A DNA stretch of 64,000 nt from Leptospira montravelensis (GTDB lineage: Bacteria > Spirochaetota > Leptospiria > Leptospirales > Leptospiraceae), in contig NZ_RQFO01000009.1 in the NCBI RefSeq assembly GCF_004770045.1, positions 231,972 through 295,971 of the forward strand. Direction: 5' to 3'. Positions 8,936 to 17,134 of the stretch are shown in pieces (position 1 is the stretch's first letter; each line of letters opens with the position of its first letter). The notes under the pieces were generated by a model that saw only the letters and a list, made by a program, of their open reading frames with translations, was not told where the DNA came from and did not search any database. The translations under genes and the position numbers were made by a program.

Positions 8936-10492
8936 TTAGTACTTATAAGCCTTATCTTCTTGAATGAATTTTTTTGTGGTTGTTGCTGTAAGATTGATAG
9001 CGGGACGAACAATGATAGTTGAGGCGTTATACCAGAGATTTGTTGAAACGGAAGAAGTGTCTGTTCTCCATTTAAAATCACTTGGGACTTGGTTGACAGA
9101 AGAAGTTCCATGTCCCGCAACAAGGGCTGTCCATTCCACTAAAGATCCATCATAATAAGTGCTTGGATATCCGAGAATATTCAGCGCAGCAAATCCATTT
9201 ACTTGTGCTTCAAAATTAGTTCGGCATTGGCTGACAACGGTAGAACCGGTAGTATAACCTTTGTTTGCAAAAATCGTTTTCAAAGCCGCCTTTGATTTGT
9301 ATCGATAACCGATAGCAAAAGCATCCGCAGCTGAAGTGGATAAAGCTCCCGTGTCAGTGAATCCCTCAAACAAGGCTAACCAAGGAAAAGTGGTAGATCC
9401 TTTGATACGTCCCTCAAAAGGGATATATTTCTTTCCTGCAGCATCCGGTGCACCAGAATGTAGGTAAGATGTGGTGATTGCTGTTCGATTACCATTTGGA
9501 TTTGACCCTGCGGTGGTAGTGCCAGAATCATCATCAAGTCTTCCTGCAGCTGACCCATCCCATTGTGCAGTTGGTCTTGCATCGATTAAAAATTGTTTGG
9601 TGGTAAGACCTGGAATTTGTGCTTCCAGATTGTTTTTTGCAATCTCATAAATATCCTCTAAACCAGAGGTAATAATGGTATTATCCACTCGAATGCTTTT
9701 GACCGTAAAATTTCCTTTTCCGGGAAGTGTACTTTTAGAGGAACTTGTTTGTGATGGGTAAATTTGTGAGAAATTACTTCGTAAGTTTCCATTTAAGATT
9801 GCAAGGTGTTTTATATCAACTCCCCAATACCTTAGCCAATATACCCCACGAGTGATGTCTTGCACTCCACCCGCTGCCGAAGCTGCTGCTGGTGCCGAAT
9901 CGGCAATGGCATCTTCACTATTGTTAGTAGAGTTTCCTGTTCCAACGGCAAATACGATTAAATCTTTTGTAGGATTAATTCCATAAGTGTTCAGCCAATC
10001 ATCTACAAATTCACCATTTGCTTGGTAACGCACTGAATTGGAGAATAGTCCAGAATCTCTGGTTTGATTGAAACGAAACCCACCACTTGGCAAACCGGAT
10101 GGTTTGTAGTCATTGAGAGCATAAACGTACACCCCTTTGGAAACATCAGATTTCACATAGGGGTTCCAAACCTCAGATCCGCCATTTGCTTTGTTCGCTC
10201 GATCTGTTTGTAATACGATGAGGTTTCCCGTAATATGATTCGGTTTGTTTGCTGGCCAATCTGATACAAATCGGTTTAAGGTAGAGCCTGTGATGAGTCC
10301 CCAATTGTTTTGGTTATAATCATCGGCAGATTCGTTCACCAAATCGGATGCCGTGTTGACTTTGATTTGGTTGGCGGCCAAATAAAGTAAAGCAGCCAAT
10401 AAAGTGTTTTTGTCTTCTTTCTTTTCGACACAAGAAACCGAGAAGGAAAGTAGGAGGAAAGCAGTCAGTGTTTGGGTCCATTTTTGAATCAT
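8936..10492 (-). CDS. Secreted lipoprotein with two rhodanese-like domains (paralogue 1)
   Basis: 518 residues. A signal peptide with lipobox FSVSC puts the lipidated Cys at 21. A conserved family N-terminus (IKVNTASDLVNES...YNQNNWGLIT) precedes an N-terminal rhodanese-like domain (TYGINPTKDLIVFAV ... YWLRYWGVDIKHLAILNGN, about 165-240) without an active Cys. The C-terminal domain (about 295-460) has FLIDARPTAQWDG, EGRIKG, then C423 in CRTNFE and GYPSTYYDGSLVEW, as in thiosulfate sulfurtransferases (bovine CRKGVT). It ends EDKAYKY, like paralogue 3 (33162-34538). The likely role is sulfane-sulfur transfer in the envelope. The substrate is unknown. Confidence 0.8.
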   Translation of the reverse strand: MIQKWTQTLTAFLLLSFSVSCVEKKEDKNTLLAALLYLAANQIKVNTASDLVNESADDYNQNNWGLITGSTLNRFVSDWPANKPNHITGNLIVLQTDRANKANGGSEVWNPYVKSDVSKGVYVYALNDYKPSGLPSGGFRFNQTRDSGLFSNSVRYQANGEFVDDWLNTYGINPTKDLIVFAVGTGNSTNNSEDAIADSAPAAASAAGGVQDITRGVYWLRYWGVDIKHLAILNGNLRSNFSQIYPSQTSSSKSTLPGKGNFTVKSIRVDNTIITSGLEDIYEIAKNNLEAQIPGLTTKQFLIDARPTAQWDGSAAGRLDDDSGTTTAGSNPNGNRTAITTSYLHSGAPDAAGKKYIPFEGRIKGSTTFPWLALFEGFTDTGALSTSAADAFAIGYRYKSKAALKTIFANKGYTTGSTVVSQCRTNFEAQVNGFAALNILGYPSTYYDGSLVEWTALVAGHGTSSVNQVPSDFKWRTDTSSVSTNLWYNASTIIVRPAINLTATTTKKFIQEDKAYKY

Positions 10493-10566
10493 GGAGTTCT
10501 CCTTTATTTTTTTTTCTTGCGGTTGATTTCTTAGGTCCTAGCGGGAAAGGGAAGGTGAATTCGTTA

Positions 10567-10587
10567 TAACAGAATATAAATCTGTTA
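10567..10587. promoter_or_regulatory. Perfect 7-bp dyad upstream of lipoprotein gene, candidate operator
   Basis: TAACAGA (10567-10573), 7-nt spacer, TCTGTTA (10581-10587), about 75-95 bp upstream of the start at 10492. On the minus strand it overlaps TTGATC and TATTCT, which can be read as -35 and -10 elements 16 nt apart. Operator function is inferred from position and symmetry. Confidence 0.4.
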
Positions 10588-10792
10588 AAATGGATCAAAG
10601 CCTTGGAATTAGGACTAGGATTTTGGAAATTGGCCGGATGCCAGTGTGTTTGCCACTTATTTCTCAGCAATTCGAACGATTTCAAATCAGATTAATTTGA
10701 GTTAGGTGATGTTAGAATGATGTCAAAGGTTTCAAGAGGAAAATAATCTATTTAGACTTGCCAAAAATTCCGACAATTTCATTTTAAAAAAA

Positions 10793-10818
10793 CGCTAGGC
10801 GTACATATATACCTAGCG
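10793..10818. promoter_or_regulatory. Inverted repeat in acpP upstream region
   Basis: CGCTAGG (10793-10799) and CCTAGCG (10812-10818) flank an AT-rich 12-nt centre. It lies 54-79 bp upstream of the acpP start, so it could be an operator overlapping the promoter. A weak TTGCCA -35-like element lies at 10758. The function is unproven. Confidence 0.4.
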
Positions 10819-10839
10819 GAAAACGATTTAACACTTGCC

Positions 10840-10865
10840 CCACTGATTAACAGTGGCCTGGAGGA
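10840..10865 (+). promoter_or_regulatory. acpP leader hairpin and strong ribosome-binding site
   Basis: CCACTG (10840-10845) pairs with CAGTGG (10851-10856) over a 5-nt loop. It is followed at once by GGAGG (10860-10864) 7 nt before ATG 10872. The hairpin may protect the mRNA 5' region of this highly expressed gene. Confidence 0.5.
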
Positions 10866-10871
10866 TATAAA

Positions 10872-11105
10872 ATGGCAGATTTCGAAAAAATTAAGTCAAT
10901 CATCGTAGAACAACTTGGTGTTGATGAATCAGAAGTTACACCTGAAGCTCACTTCATCAATGATCTTGGTGCTGACTCTCTTGATACAGTTGAACTAGTT
11001 ATGGCTCTTGAAGAAGAGTTTGGTGTGGAGATTTCTGATGAAGACGCAGAAAAAATCCAAACCGTAGGCGATGTAATTAAATTCATCGATAAACTTAAGG
11101 GGTAA
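10872..11105 (+). CDS. acpP: Acyl carrier protein
   Basis: 77 residues, strongly acidic, with the phosphopantetheine attachment motif [18 protein letters not shown] (Ser of DSL near residue 37). It carries acyl chains in fatty acid, phospholipid and lipid A synthesis. Length and sequence are those of standard bacterial AcpP. It is followed by a hairpin and then rnc, the common acpP-rnc order. Confidence 0.97.
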   Translation: MADFEKIKSIIVEQLGVDESEVTPEAHFINDLGADSLDTVELVMALEEEFGVEISDEDAEKIQTVGDVIKFIDKLKG

Positions 11106-11120
11106 TTCCCAATCCAAAAA

Positions 11121-11147
11121 CCGGGTTCCCCGAATAGAGGAACCCGG
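11121..11147 (+). terminator. GC-rich hairpin between acpP and rnc (terminator or attenuator)
   Basis: Perfect 9-bp stem CCGGGTTCC (11121-11129) and GGAACCCGG (11139-11147), then ATCTTTG, a weak T tract. It lies only 11 nt before the TTG start of rnc, so it may partly terminate the abundant acpP mRNA and lower rnc expression. Confidence 0.65.
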
Positions 11148-11158
11148 ATCTTTGTACC

Positions 11159-11887
11159 TTGTCTGACTCGATACGTATCAAACTTCCCCCCGAAAGAATT
11201 TCCTCTCTCAAAGAACTTCAATCTCTTACAAAAACACAGTTTAAGGACCTTTCCCTCCTCCACCTAGCATTTGTTCATAGATCGTTTGCAAATGAGGACT
11301 CTGATCGTTATCTTGCTGATAACGAAAGATTGGAATTTTTAGGAGACTCTGTCCTCGGGATCCTTGCTGCCGAATTTTTATACCAATCCCTCCCCAAAGG
11401 AAAAGAGGGCAAATTAGCCAAATTAAAAAGTAAAATGGTTTCGGCACCTGCCATTGCAAAGTTAGCTAGGACTTACCGGTTTCCTGAATTTTTATTACTC
11501 GGAAGAGGGGAAAGAGAAAAAGGCGAATCGAATACAAACCTCCAAGCAGATTGTTTTGAGGCCTTTCTGGGTGCACTATATTTGGACCAAGGCCTTGTGA
11601 GTTGCCGAAAGTTCCTCACACCTCATTTTCAAGTGATGGAAAAGGGAGTCGAAAATGCCGAAGAGACAAAAGATTACAAAACCATTTTACAGGAATTTTG
11701 CCAAAAGAAATGGAAAAAATTACCTGAATATTCTGTTATGAAAGAAGAGGGTCCTGACCACGACAAAGAGTTTTTAGTCTCTGTGGCCTGTGAAAATCAT
11801 TTCCGAACCACTGGGGAAGGAAAAAACAAACGCCGTGCCGAACAGATGGCTGCAAAGGCAGCCTTACGTTATTTAAAAATACTATGA
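11159..11887 (+). CDS. rnc: Ribonuclease III
   Basis: 242 residues. RNase III cleaves double-stranded RNA in rRNA and mRNA processing. The catalytic signature NERLEFLGDSVLG is present, the second acidic cluster ADCFEAFLGALYLDQG follows, and the C-terminal double-stranded RNA-binding domain covers about 160-242 (DYKTILQEFCQKKWKKLPEY ... AEQMAAKAALRYL). The best start is TTG 11159; no in-frame ATG precedes the catalytic domain. The stop overlaps the Nudix gene start (ATGA). Confidence 0.95.
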   Translation: MSDSIRIKLPPERISSLKELQSLTKTQFKDLSLLHLAFVHRSFANEDSDRYLADNERLEFLGDSVLGILAAEFLYQSLPKGKEGKLAKLKSKMVSAPAIAKLARTYRFPEFLLLGRGEREKGESNTNLQADCFEAFLGALYLDQGLVSCRKFLTPHFQVMEKGVENAEETKDYKTILQEFCQKKWKKLPEYSVMKEEGPDHDKEFLVSVACENHFRTTGEGKNKRRAEQMAAKAALRYLKIL

Positions 11888-12348
11888 TCGATTTTTTATT
11901 AAAATCCAAATCGATGAGAGTTCGTGTTGCAGCCCTCATCCAAGATCCAAAGGGAAAGATTTTGCTTGTACAACAGCAAAAAAAACAATCAGGTTATTGG
12001 CTTCTGCCTGGAGGTGGAATTGAATTTGGTGAGTCGGGAGAAGAAGCTCTCAAACGAGAACTAAACGAAGAGTTGTCTCTGGAAGTGAGCCAAATGGATT
12101 TTTTATTTTTAAACGAATCTATCGATCCAAATAAAAAACGCCACTTGATCCAAATTGTTTTTTTAACCAAGGTAAAAGATTTGTTACCTATTTTGAATCC
12201 AAAAGAAAAAGCAATTTCTGGATTCGGTTACTTTACAACGAAAGAAATTTTGTCTATGGACATTCGCCCTGATATTAAACATTACTTCCGAGCTAAAAGT
12301 ACAAATAAACCTAGATATATTTCTAGCCCGTGGGTGAATGAACCATGA
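11884..12348 (+). CDS. Nudix hydrolase
   Basis: 154 residues with a recognisable Nudix box, GGGIEFGESGEEALKRELNEELSLE (G-x5-E-x7-REUxEE), at about residues 41-65, which binds Mg and catalyses cleavage of nucleoside diphosphate-X compounds. The substrate cannot be told from sequence. It overlaps rnc upstream and aroB downstream by 4 nt each (ATGA), so translation is coupled. Confidence 0.88.
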   Translation: MIDFLLKSKSMRVRVAALIQDPKGKILLVQQQKKQSGYWLLPGGGIEFGESGEEALKRELNEELSLEVSQMDFLFLNESIDPNKKRHLIQIVFLTKVKDLLPILNPKEKAISGFGYFTTKEILSMDIRPDIKHYFRAKSTNKPRYISSPWVNEP

Positions 12349-13436
12349 AGTTATCTGAATGTGAAATTATTGGGCAGGGGTTTCGTTACCCAATTGAATT
12401 ACACGAAGACTTCCAAGGTCTGTCCGAAAAATTAAATTCCCTTCCCAAAGTTTCAAAGATTTATGTTCTAACCAGTCGCGAAATTGCTGGGATTTACGAA
12501 AAATATATTACTAAAGAACTAAATTCCCTAAACGTTCCTTTTTCTTTTATTTATTTAAAATCGGGCGAAAAGAACAAACACATTGACCGGGTAAAAAAAG
12601 TTTACAACCAACTCATTGAAACTGACGCCGATAGAAAATCGGTTGTGATCGCCTTCGGTGGTGGGGTGGTGGGTGACTTCGCTGGATTTATTGCTGCCAC
12701 CTACCAAAGAGGAGTACGTTTTGTTCAAGTTCCTACTACACTTCTGGCATGTGTGGATTCCTCTGTGGGAGGAAAAGTCGCTGTCAATGTAGATTCAGGA
12801 AAAAACATGGTAGGTGCCTTTTACCAACCAGAATTTGTTTTTGCTCCTCTTTTTACTTTATCTACTTTACCAGAAAAGGAATGGAGTTGCGGGCTTGCGG
12901 AAATCGCAAAACACGCGTTTCTTGACGGTGGTGAATTTTTAAATAAAATAGCTGAATCGGAACGGGTCGATTATTCTGCAAATTCAGCAATCCTTCGTTA
13001 TGCGATCGAAGAGTCGGTTCGGGTTAAATCTGGAATTGTTGCACAAGATGAAAAAGAATCTGGTTTACGTGCGGTTTTAAACTTAGGCCATACAACGGGA
13101 CATGCGATTGAATCCTTAACCCAATACAAAAAATATTCACATGGAGAAGCAGTTGCCGTTGGGCTTGTGACTGCTTTACTATTGTCTTGTGAATTAGTCG
13201 GTTTTTCTGAATCAAATTTCCAAAAAGCAATTGCTTTGATGAAACGGTTGAAGTTACCAACTCGTTTGGAAGAAAAACCTGAAGAAATTCTAAAACATAT
13301 GGAACATGATAAAAAAAAGGAAGGTTCTTCTTTAAAATTTGTTCTATTGGAAGATTTCGGGAAACCAAAATTTGGAGTATCTGTAGAACGAAAGAAAATT
13401 TTGGAAATTCTAAAACGTCAGAAAGGAAAGTTATAG
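12345..13436 (+). CDS. aroB: 3-dehydroquinate synthase
   Basis: 363 residues. AroB converts DAHP to 3-dehydroquinate with NAD and a metal, the second step of the shikimate pathway. Diagnostic are GGGVVGDFAGFIAATYQRGV, QVPTTLLACVDSSVGGKVAVN and the metal ligands in ESGLRAVLNLGHTTGHAIE and YSHGEAVAVG. The start ATG 12345 overlaps the Nudix stop. Length is normal for the family. Confidence 0.95.
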   Translation: MKLSECEIIGQGFRYPIELHEDFQGLSEKLNSLPKVSKIYVLTSREIAGIYEKYITKELNSLNVPFSFIYLKSGEKNKHIDRVKKVYNQLIETDADRKSVVIAFGGGVVGDFAGFIAATYQRGVRFVQVPTTLLACVDSSVGGKVAVNVDSGKNMVGAFYQPEFVFAPLFTLSTLPEKEWSCGLAEIAKHAFLDGGEFLNKIAESERVDYSANSAILRYAIEESVRVKSGIVAQDEKESGLRAVLNLGHTTGHAIESLTQYKKYSHGEAVAVGLVTALLLSCELVGFSESNFQKAIALMKRLKLPTRLEEKPEEILKHMEHDKKKEGSSLKFVLLEDFGKPKFGVSVERKKILEILKRQKGKL

Positions 13437-13437
13437 A

Positions 13438-14334
13438 ATGGGCGGAGGAAGTCTTAAAGAATTCTATTTGGATTTGAATCCATTAACTCTGTTACGAAAT
13501 TCCAATCGTGACGTTGCAGAAACCATGATCCTTTTTGCTTATATGGTGGTTTTTGCCATATTTTCATATAAGATCACGATGATTCTCGTTGAGAGAATCA
13601 AACCTGCACCTGATGCCGTACACGAATACAATCGCCGGAAAGTGGCTCGAATGGGTTTCCTTTTGGTTTTTGGAATCGCCTACTTACCTTTAATTTTTTC
13701 CAGTTTATCACTTCTTCCTACCGTCCTTGGTCTAGCCGGTGCGGGGATTGTGATTTCACTGAAAGAAGTTTGGCTCAATATGGTGGGTTGGTTTATGATT
13801 ATGGGCTCTAACGGATTTAAGGTGGGGGACCGAATTGAAATCGACAACATCAAAGGTGATGTGGTTAATATAGGTTTTTTTAAATTCACATTACTTGAAA
13901 TTGCATCAGATCCAAGGTTTGAACAGTCCACAAATAGGCTCATTCATTTCCCTAATTATAACATTGTACTACACCGGTTTTTTATCGTTTCAGAAACTAT
14001 GGATTTTGTTTGGGATGAGTTTAAGGTGTATTTGGAATTAAACTCCAATTGGGAAAAAGCTGAAAAAATTTGTTCTCAAATCCTTCATGAAGAATTGGTT
14101 TTGGCCCCTGAATTGGTAGAGTCAAAAATTCGCGAGATGTCAAAAAACTATCTTGTGAGACTTGGCAAAACAACTCCCATTGTGTATACTTCCTTAGAAC
14201 CAGAAGGAACTATTTTAATGTGTTTAAGATATTTAACACCTATTAGGTCCAAACGTCTCAATCGAATCCTTATCTCCAAAGAAATTCTTACAAAGTTCAA
14301 AAATGAAAATGACATCTACATCCACTCCCATTAA
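13438..14334 (+). CDS. MscS-family mechanosensitive channel
   Basis: 298 residues with about three hydrophobic segments in the first 125 residues. The last, LPTVLGLAGAGIVISLKEVWLNMVGWFMI, is the glycine/alanine-rich pore helix of MscS proteins, and it is followed by the beta domain (GFKVGDRIEIDNIKGDVVNIGFFKFTLLEI). Such channels release solutes under hypo-osmotic stress. It begins 1 nt after aroB and overlaps the next gene by 32 nt. Confidence 0.87.
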   Translation: MGGGSLKEFYLDLNPLTLLRNSNRDVAETMILFAYMVVFAIFSYKITMILVERIKPAPDAVHEYNRRKVARMGFLLVFGIAYLPLIFSSLSLLPTVLGLAGAGIVISLKEVWLNMVGWFMIMGSNGFKVGDRIEIDNIKGDVVNIGFFKFTLLEIASDPRFEQSTNRLIHFPNYNIVLHRFFIVSETMDFVWDEFKVYLELNSNWEKAEKICSQILHEELVLAPELVESKIREMSKNYLVRLGKTTPIVYTSLEPEGTILMCLRYLTPIRSKRLNRILISKEILTKFKNENDIYIHSH

Positions 14335-15049
14335 AGATAATTCCATTTGGATCTTTGTATCCTTACTTTTATTAGTATTTTTATCCGGAATTGTTTTTGG
14401 CCCCTGCAAAGGTGGTAATACAAAACCAAAATCAATTCCTAAAGAAGCAGTTTATAATAAAAAAACAAATTACTATAGTTATACGAGCGATGGTATCAAC
14501 CGAGAGTGGTTTGAAAATGGAAACTTAATTGCTGAGTTTCCTGTGAACTCCCTTGGGTTACCAGACGGTTATAGCAAAAAATTAAACTACCTGACGGGAA
14601 TTACCATTATGGAAGGAAAATTTTCTAATGGAGACCGAGATGGCCTATGGAAGTTTTATTTTTCCGATGGTAAACTCTATATTGAACAAAACTACAAAGC
14701 AGGGAATCGCAAAAAACAACTTTGGATCCAAACGGCGGAACTTGGAAATGAAACAGGATCTTTTCAAAGATATTTTCACAGCGGTAGGTTGAACGAAAAA
14801 GGGTTTTTTGACGGCGGACTCCGCACTGGGGACTGGGTGCGTTATTATCCTGATACCAAAGTGGAAGAAAAAGGCAGTTATGATAATGATAAGAAAGTTG
14901 GAGAATGGTTTTATTATTATCCTACAGGAGCCAAAGAAGCTTCGGAAAATTATTCTGCTACAGGCGAACTCATTTCACGCACAACTTATTATCCGAATGG
15001 TGATGTTTGGTGTTTGGTGAAAAAAGGTAAAGAACCTGAGTGCCAATAG
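14303..15049 (+). CDS. Membrane-anchored MORN-variant (YwqK-like) repeat protein
   Basis: 248 residues. One hydrophobic N-terminal segment (IWIFVSLLLLVFLSGIVFG, about 13-31) is followed by Cys in GPCKGG, which could be a lipobox-like site. The rest has repeats of the MORN-variant type: REWFENGNLIAEFP, GLWKFYFSDGKLYIEQNY, GDWVRYYPDTKVEEKGSYDNDKKVGEWFYYYPTGAKEASENY. In some genomes such repeats are annotated as YwqK-family antitoxins; no toxin gene is visible here, so the function is open. The start overlaps the end of the channel gene. Confidence 0.7.
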   Translation: MKMTSTSTPIKDNSIWIFVSLLLLVFLSGIVFGPCKGGNTKPKSIPKEAVYNKKTNYYSYTSDGINREWFENGNLIAEFPVNSLGLPDGYSKKLNYLTGITIMEGKFSNGDRDGLWKFYFSDGKLYIEQNYKAGNRKKQLWIQTAELGNETGSFQRYFHSGRLNEKGFFDGGLRTGDWVRYYPDTKVEEKGSYDNDKKVGEWFYYYPTGAKEASENYSATGELISRTTYYPNGDVWCLVKKGKEPECQ

Positions 15050-15055
15050 GCACTC
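15038..15055. terminator. Hairpin terminator at convergent ends
   Basis: GAGTGCC (15038-15044) and GGCACTC (15049-15055) form a perfect 7-bp stem with loop AATA that contains part of the stop codon of the MORN-type gene. It is T-rich on the minus side, so it may end the convergent minus-strand transcript as well. Confidence 0.6.
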
Positions 15056-15062
15056 AAAGATT

Positions 15063-16082
15063 TTAAAATTCTGTAGCTTTGCCAAAAAGACCTAAGTGGT
15101 TTTGAATTAGGTCTATATTAAATAGTAACAAACTAAATAAAAATGTTACAAACAGGACAATTAACACAGTGCTAAACGCTGCAAAAAAGCTATTCCTTAA
15201 AAATCTAAATTGTAAATAAGCAAAACTAACCGCTAGGTCTTTCCAATTGTTATTGTTTGGTTCTCCACCTACTTTTTTGTAATTGAAGATATAAAACAAA
15301 GATAACAGCCCGAGCAAAAAGAAAATAAAATAACTAAATTCAGTTACATAATGTTTTTGTAAGAGAAATAGTGGGATGTAAATTAAGTTCCCTATCAAAA
15401 TTCCAATTAAAATGATAATGGCAACATGAAACACGGGTGCAAAGATCGAACCTGTTTTTGTATTGCTTGGTGATCTTCCCTCTTCTTCTAAGGAAGAGGA
15501 AAATTGTAGTGATTGAAATCCTTCAGCCAGTTCTTTGTTTTTTAGAATCAAACGGTAAGAGATAATGCTCAATATATAAGTGAAAACCAGAAAGGCAAAA
15601 TAGAAGTAAGATAATACTTCCTTTTGTAACATTAAGTTGAGTTGGAAAAAAACTTTTGGAGCTAAAACAATAAAGGAAACTGGATAAAAAACATTAGTTA
15701 ATGATTTATGAAACCAAACCCGGAAACCATATGAAACTGCTGTGGAAAAGGTTAATAACAGATAAAACAAATAGAATCCAAGCAGTAACTTTTGGCCTAC
15801 AAGAACTCTTTTGATATTGTCTTTAGTTTCTTCTTGTTCTGTATCTACAGGAAGTTCTCTAGATTCTAAATCGACTAAAAATGTTTCTAAATAAGAAATT
15901 CGATTTAATACACCATTTTCAGAAATCACTTTTGGTCTCATTGACTCGACTGTCTGTTCAGAAGCGTCAGAAGATATAAAATCAGGAAATTGGAACGAAT
16001 AATCAACAAATAGAGAATGAATGATTATGAGTGCAATGAATATAGGTGTAACGATTGGGAGGTTTTTTTTAAATTTTTCCAT
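15063..16082 (-). CDS. Polytopic inner-membrane protein, unknown function
   Basis: 339 residues from ATG 16082 (MEKFKKNLPIV); this start leaves a 5-nt gap to the upstream gene and avoids overlapping its end. Hydrophobic segments are seen near 10-25, 115-200 (several) and in the C-terminal 120 residues (HVAIIILIGILIGNLIYIP, FSYFIFFLLGLLSLFYIF, FFAAFSTVLIVLFVTFLFSLLLF). No family motif was recognised. It follows another membrane-anchored protein in a two-gene operon. Confidence 0.65.
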   Translation of the reverse strand: MEKFKKNLPIVTPIFIALIIIHSLFVDYSFQFPDFISSDASEQTVESMRPKVISENGVLNRISYLETFLVDLESRELPVDTEQEETKDNIKRVLVGQKLLLGFYLFYLLLTFSTAVSYGFRVWFHKSLTNVFYPVSFIVLAPKVFFQLNLMLQKEVLSYFYFAFLVFTYILSIISYRLILKNKELAEGFQSLQFSSSLEEEGRSPSNTKTGSIFAPVFHVAIIILIGILIGNLIYIPLFLLQKHYVTEFSYFIFFLLGLLSLFYIFNYKKVGGEPNNNNWKDLAVSFAYLQFRFLRNSFFAAFSTVLIVLFVTFLFSLLLFNIDLIQNHLGLFGKATEF

Positions 16083-16087
16083 AGAGA

Positions 16088-17074
16088 TTATAAAATTACA
16101 AAGATAGTCATCATACCAATGGCAAGAACAACTAACATGATTATATAGGGCCACAAATGAAAACTTTCATCTGCAGAAAGTGTTGGGTTTTGTTTTGCTT
16201 TTGAAACGGCAACAGTTGGTGAAGCAACAGAATTCATAATGTTGGCAGCACCTTGTTGGCTATCGGTTGTTTTGATTTTTACAGAGTTTTCCTCTTCGAT
16301 GATTTTACCATAAATTTGTTCGTTGATTTTGATGACTACTTCCGAAAAATTCTTGTTATTCGATATGTTTACGATTTTGGCTGGGATCTGTTTAATGGCG
16401 CCAGATTCTTCTTTTAGTTCCAAAGTATTAATAATGGAATCAGTGATTCCATCTCCTGGCACCAAACGAATGTAAACATTGTCTCCTGCTTTGAGTTCCA
16501 CAAGAGGAACACCGTTGACCGGGGAAAGTTGGAATTTGAATTGAACAATTTGTTTGTCAGCAGGGATCAAAAATCCAGAGGCTTGCGGGACCGGTGTTGG
16601 AGGAGGTGCTTCTTTTTTTGCAATTTCTTCCTCATCCACCGTGGTTTTTGTAATTTCACTTGGATCAATGAGTTCGAAATGAATTTCCACTTTTGGTTCA
16701 GAGTTTCCTGAGGTCCTTTTGTGAATTTCGCTAAAAACAAAGTCCAATCGATCCGTTAGGTTGTGATCCATATAGTGAAGAATCTCTTCCAAGAAACTTT
16801 CTGACCCAAATTTGGTTTTTATGAGTTCCTGAAGCGATTTGGTGATGTTTTTCTGTTGTTCCCCTTTGTAGATCACCCGTTGCGTACGGTTATAAAAGTC
16901 CTGGAATGTAGACCGAACAGGCAAAAGGGATAGTGGGCTTGTACACGAGACTCCCTCAAACTTCACCGATTTGGTTTCAACCGGGTCAATGACAGCAGCA
17001 ATCATGGTATAGACCATATTGGCTTCGTCTCGAAGGTTTACTTTGACAGAATAATAGTTTGGTGTCTCAGGCAT
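16088..17074 (-). CDS. C-terminally membrane-anchored protein, unknown function
   Basis: 328 residues, mostly soluble, with a Pro-rich linker (APPPTPVPQ) at about 152-160, a beta-rich region after it (QIVQFKFQLSPVNGVPLVELKAGDNVYIRLVPG) and a single C-terminal hydrophobic helix (HLWPYIIMLVVLAIGMMTIFVIL). The middle beta region recalls a PilZ-like or similar small beta domain, but no binding motif is evident. First gene of a two-gene minus operon, divergent from lolC/E with 60 nt between starts. Confidence 0.6.
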   Translation of the reverse strand: MPETPNYYSVKVNLRDEANMVYTMIAAVIDPVETKSVKFEGVSCTSPLSLLPVRSTFQDFYNRTQRVIYKGEQQKNITKSLQELIKTKFGSESFLEEILHYMDHNLTDRLDFVFSEIHKRTSGNSEPKVEIHFELIDPSEITKTTVDEEEIAKKEAPPPTPVPQASGFLIPADKQIVQFKFQLSPVNGVPLVELKAGDNVYIRLVPGDGITDSIINTLELKEESGAIKQIPAKIVNISNNKNFSEVVIKINEQIYGKIIEEENSVKIKTTDSQQGAANIMNSVASPTVAVSKAKQNPTLSADESFHLWPYIIMLVVLAIGMMTIFVIL

Positions 17075-17134
17075 AAGGTTCTTTTTTGACAGTATCCATC
17101 TTTAGAAGAAAGCTGTCAAAAAGATTAGGTCATC

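Larger units (their letters stand above)
10493..10871. other. 379-nt intergenic region with divergent promoters
   Basis: No convincing gene is visible between the rhodanese-like lipoprotein (-) and acpP (+). It holds three inverted repeats, listed separately at 10567-10587, 10793-10818 and 10840-10856, which probably serve the two divergent transcripts. Confidence 0.7.

Noticed and set aside
8812..9155. Small frames overlapping the ends of the DUF1538 and lipoprotein genes
   Set aside because: They are shadows of the two real genes on the other strand and overlap the terminator; no own signals.
14303..15049. Toxin-antitoxin system from the YwqK-like repeats
   Set aside because: Only the MORN-variant repeats are seen; no toxin gene lies beside it.
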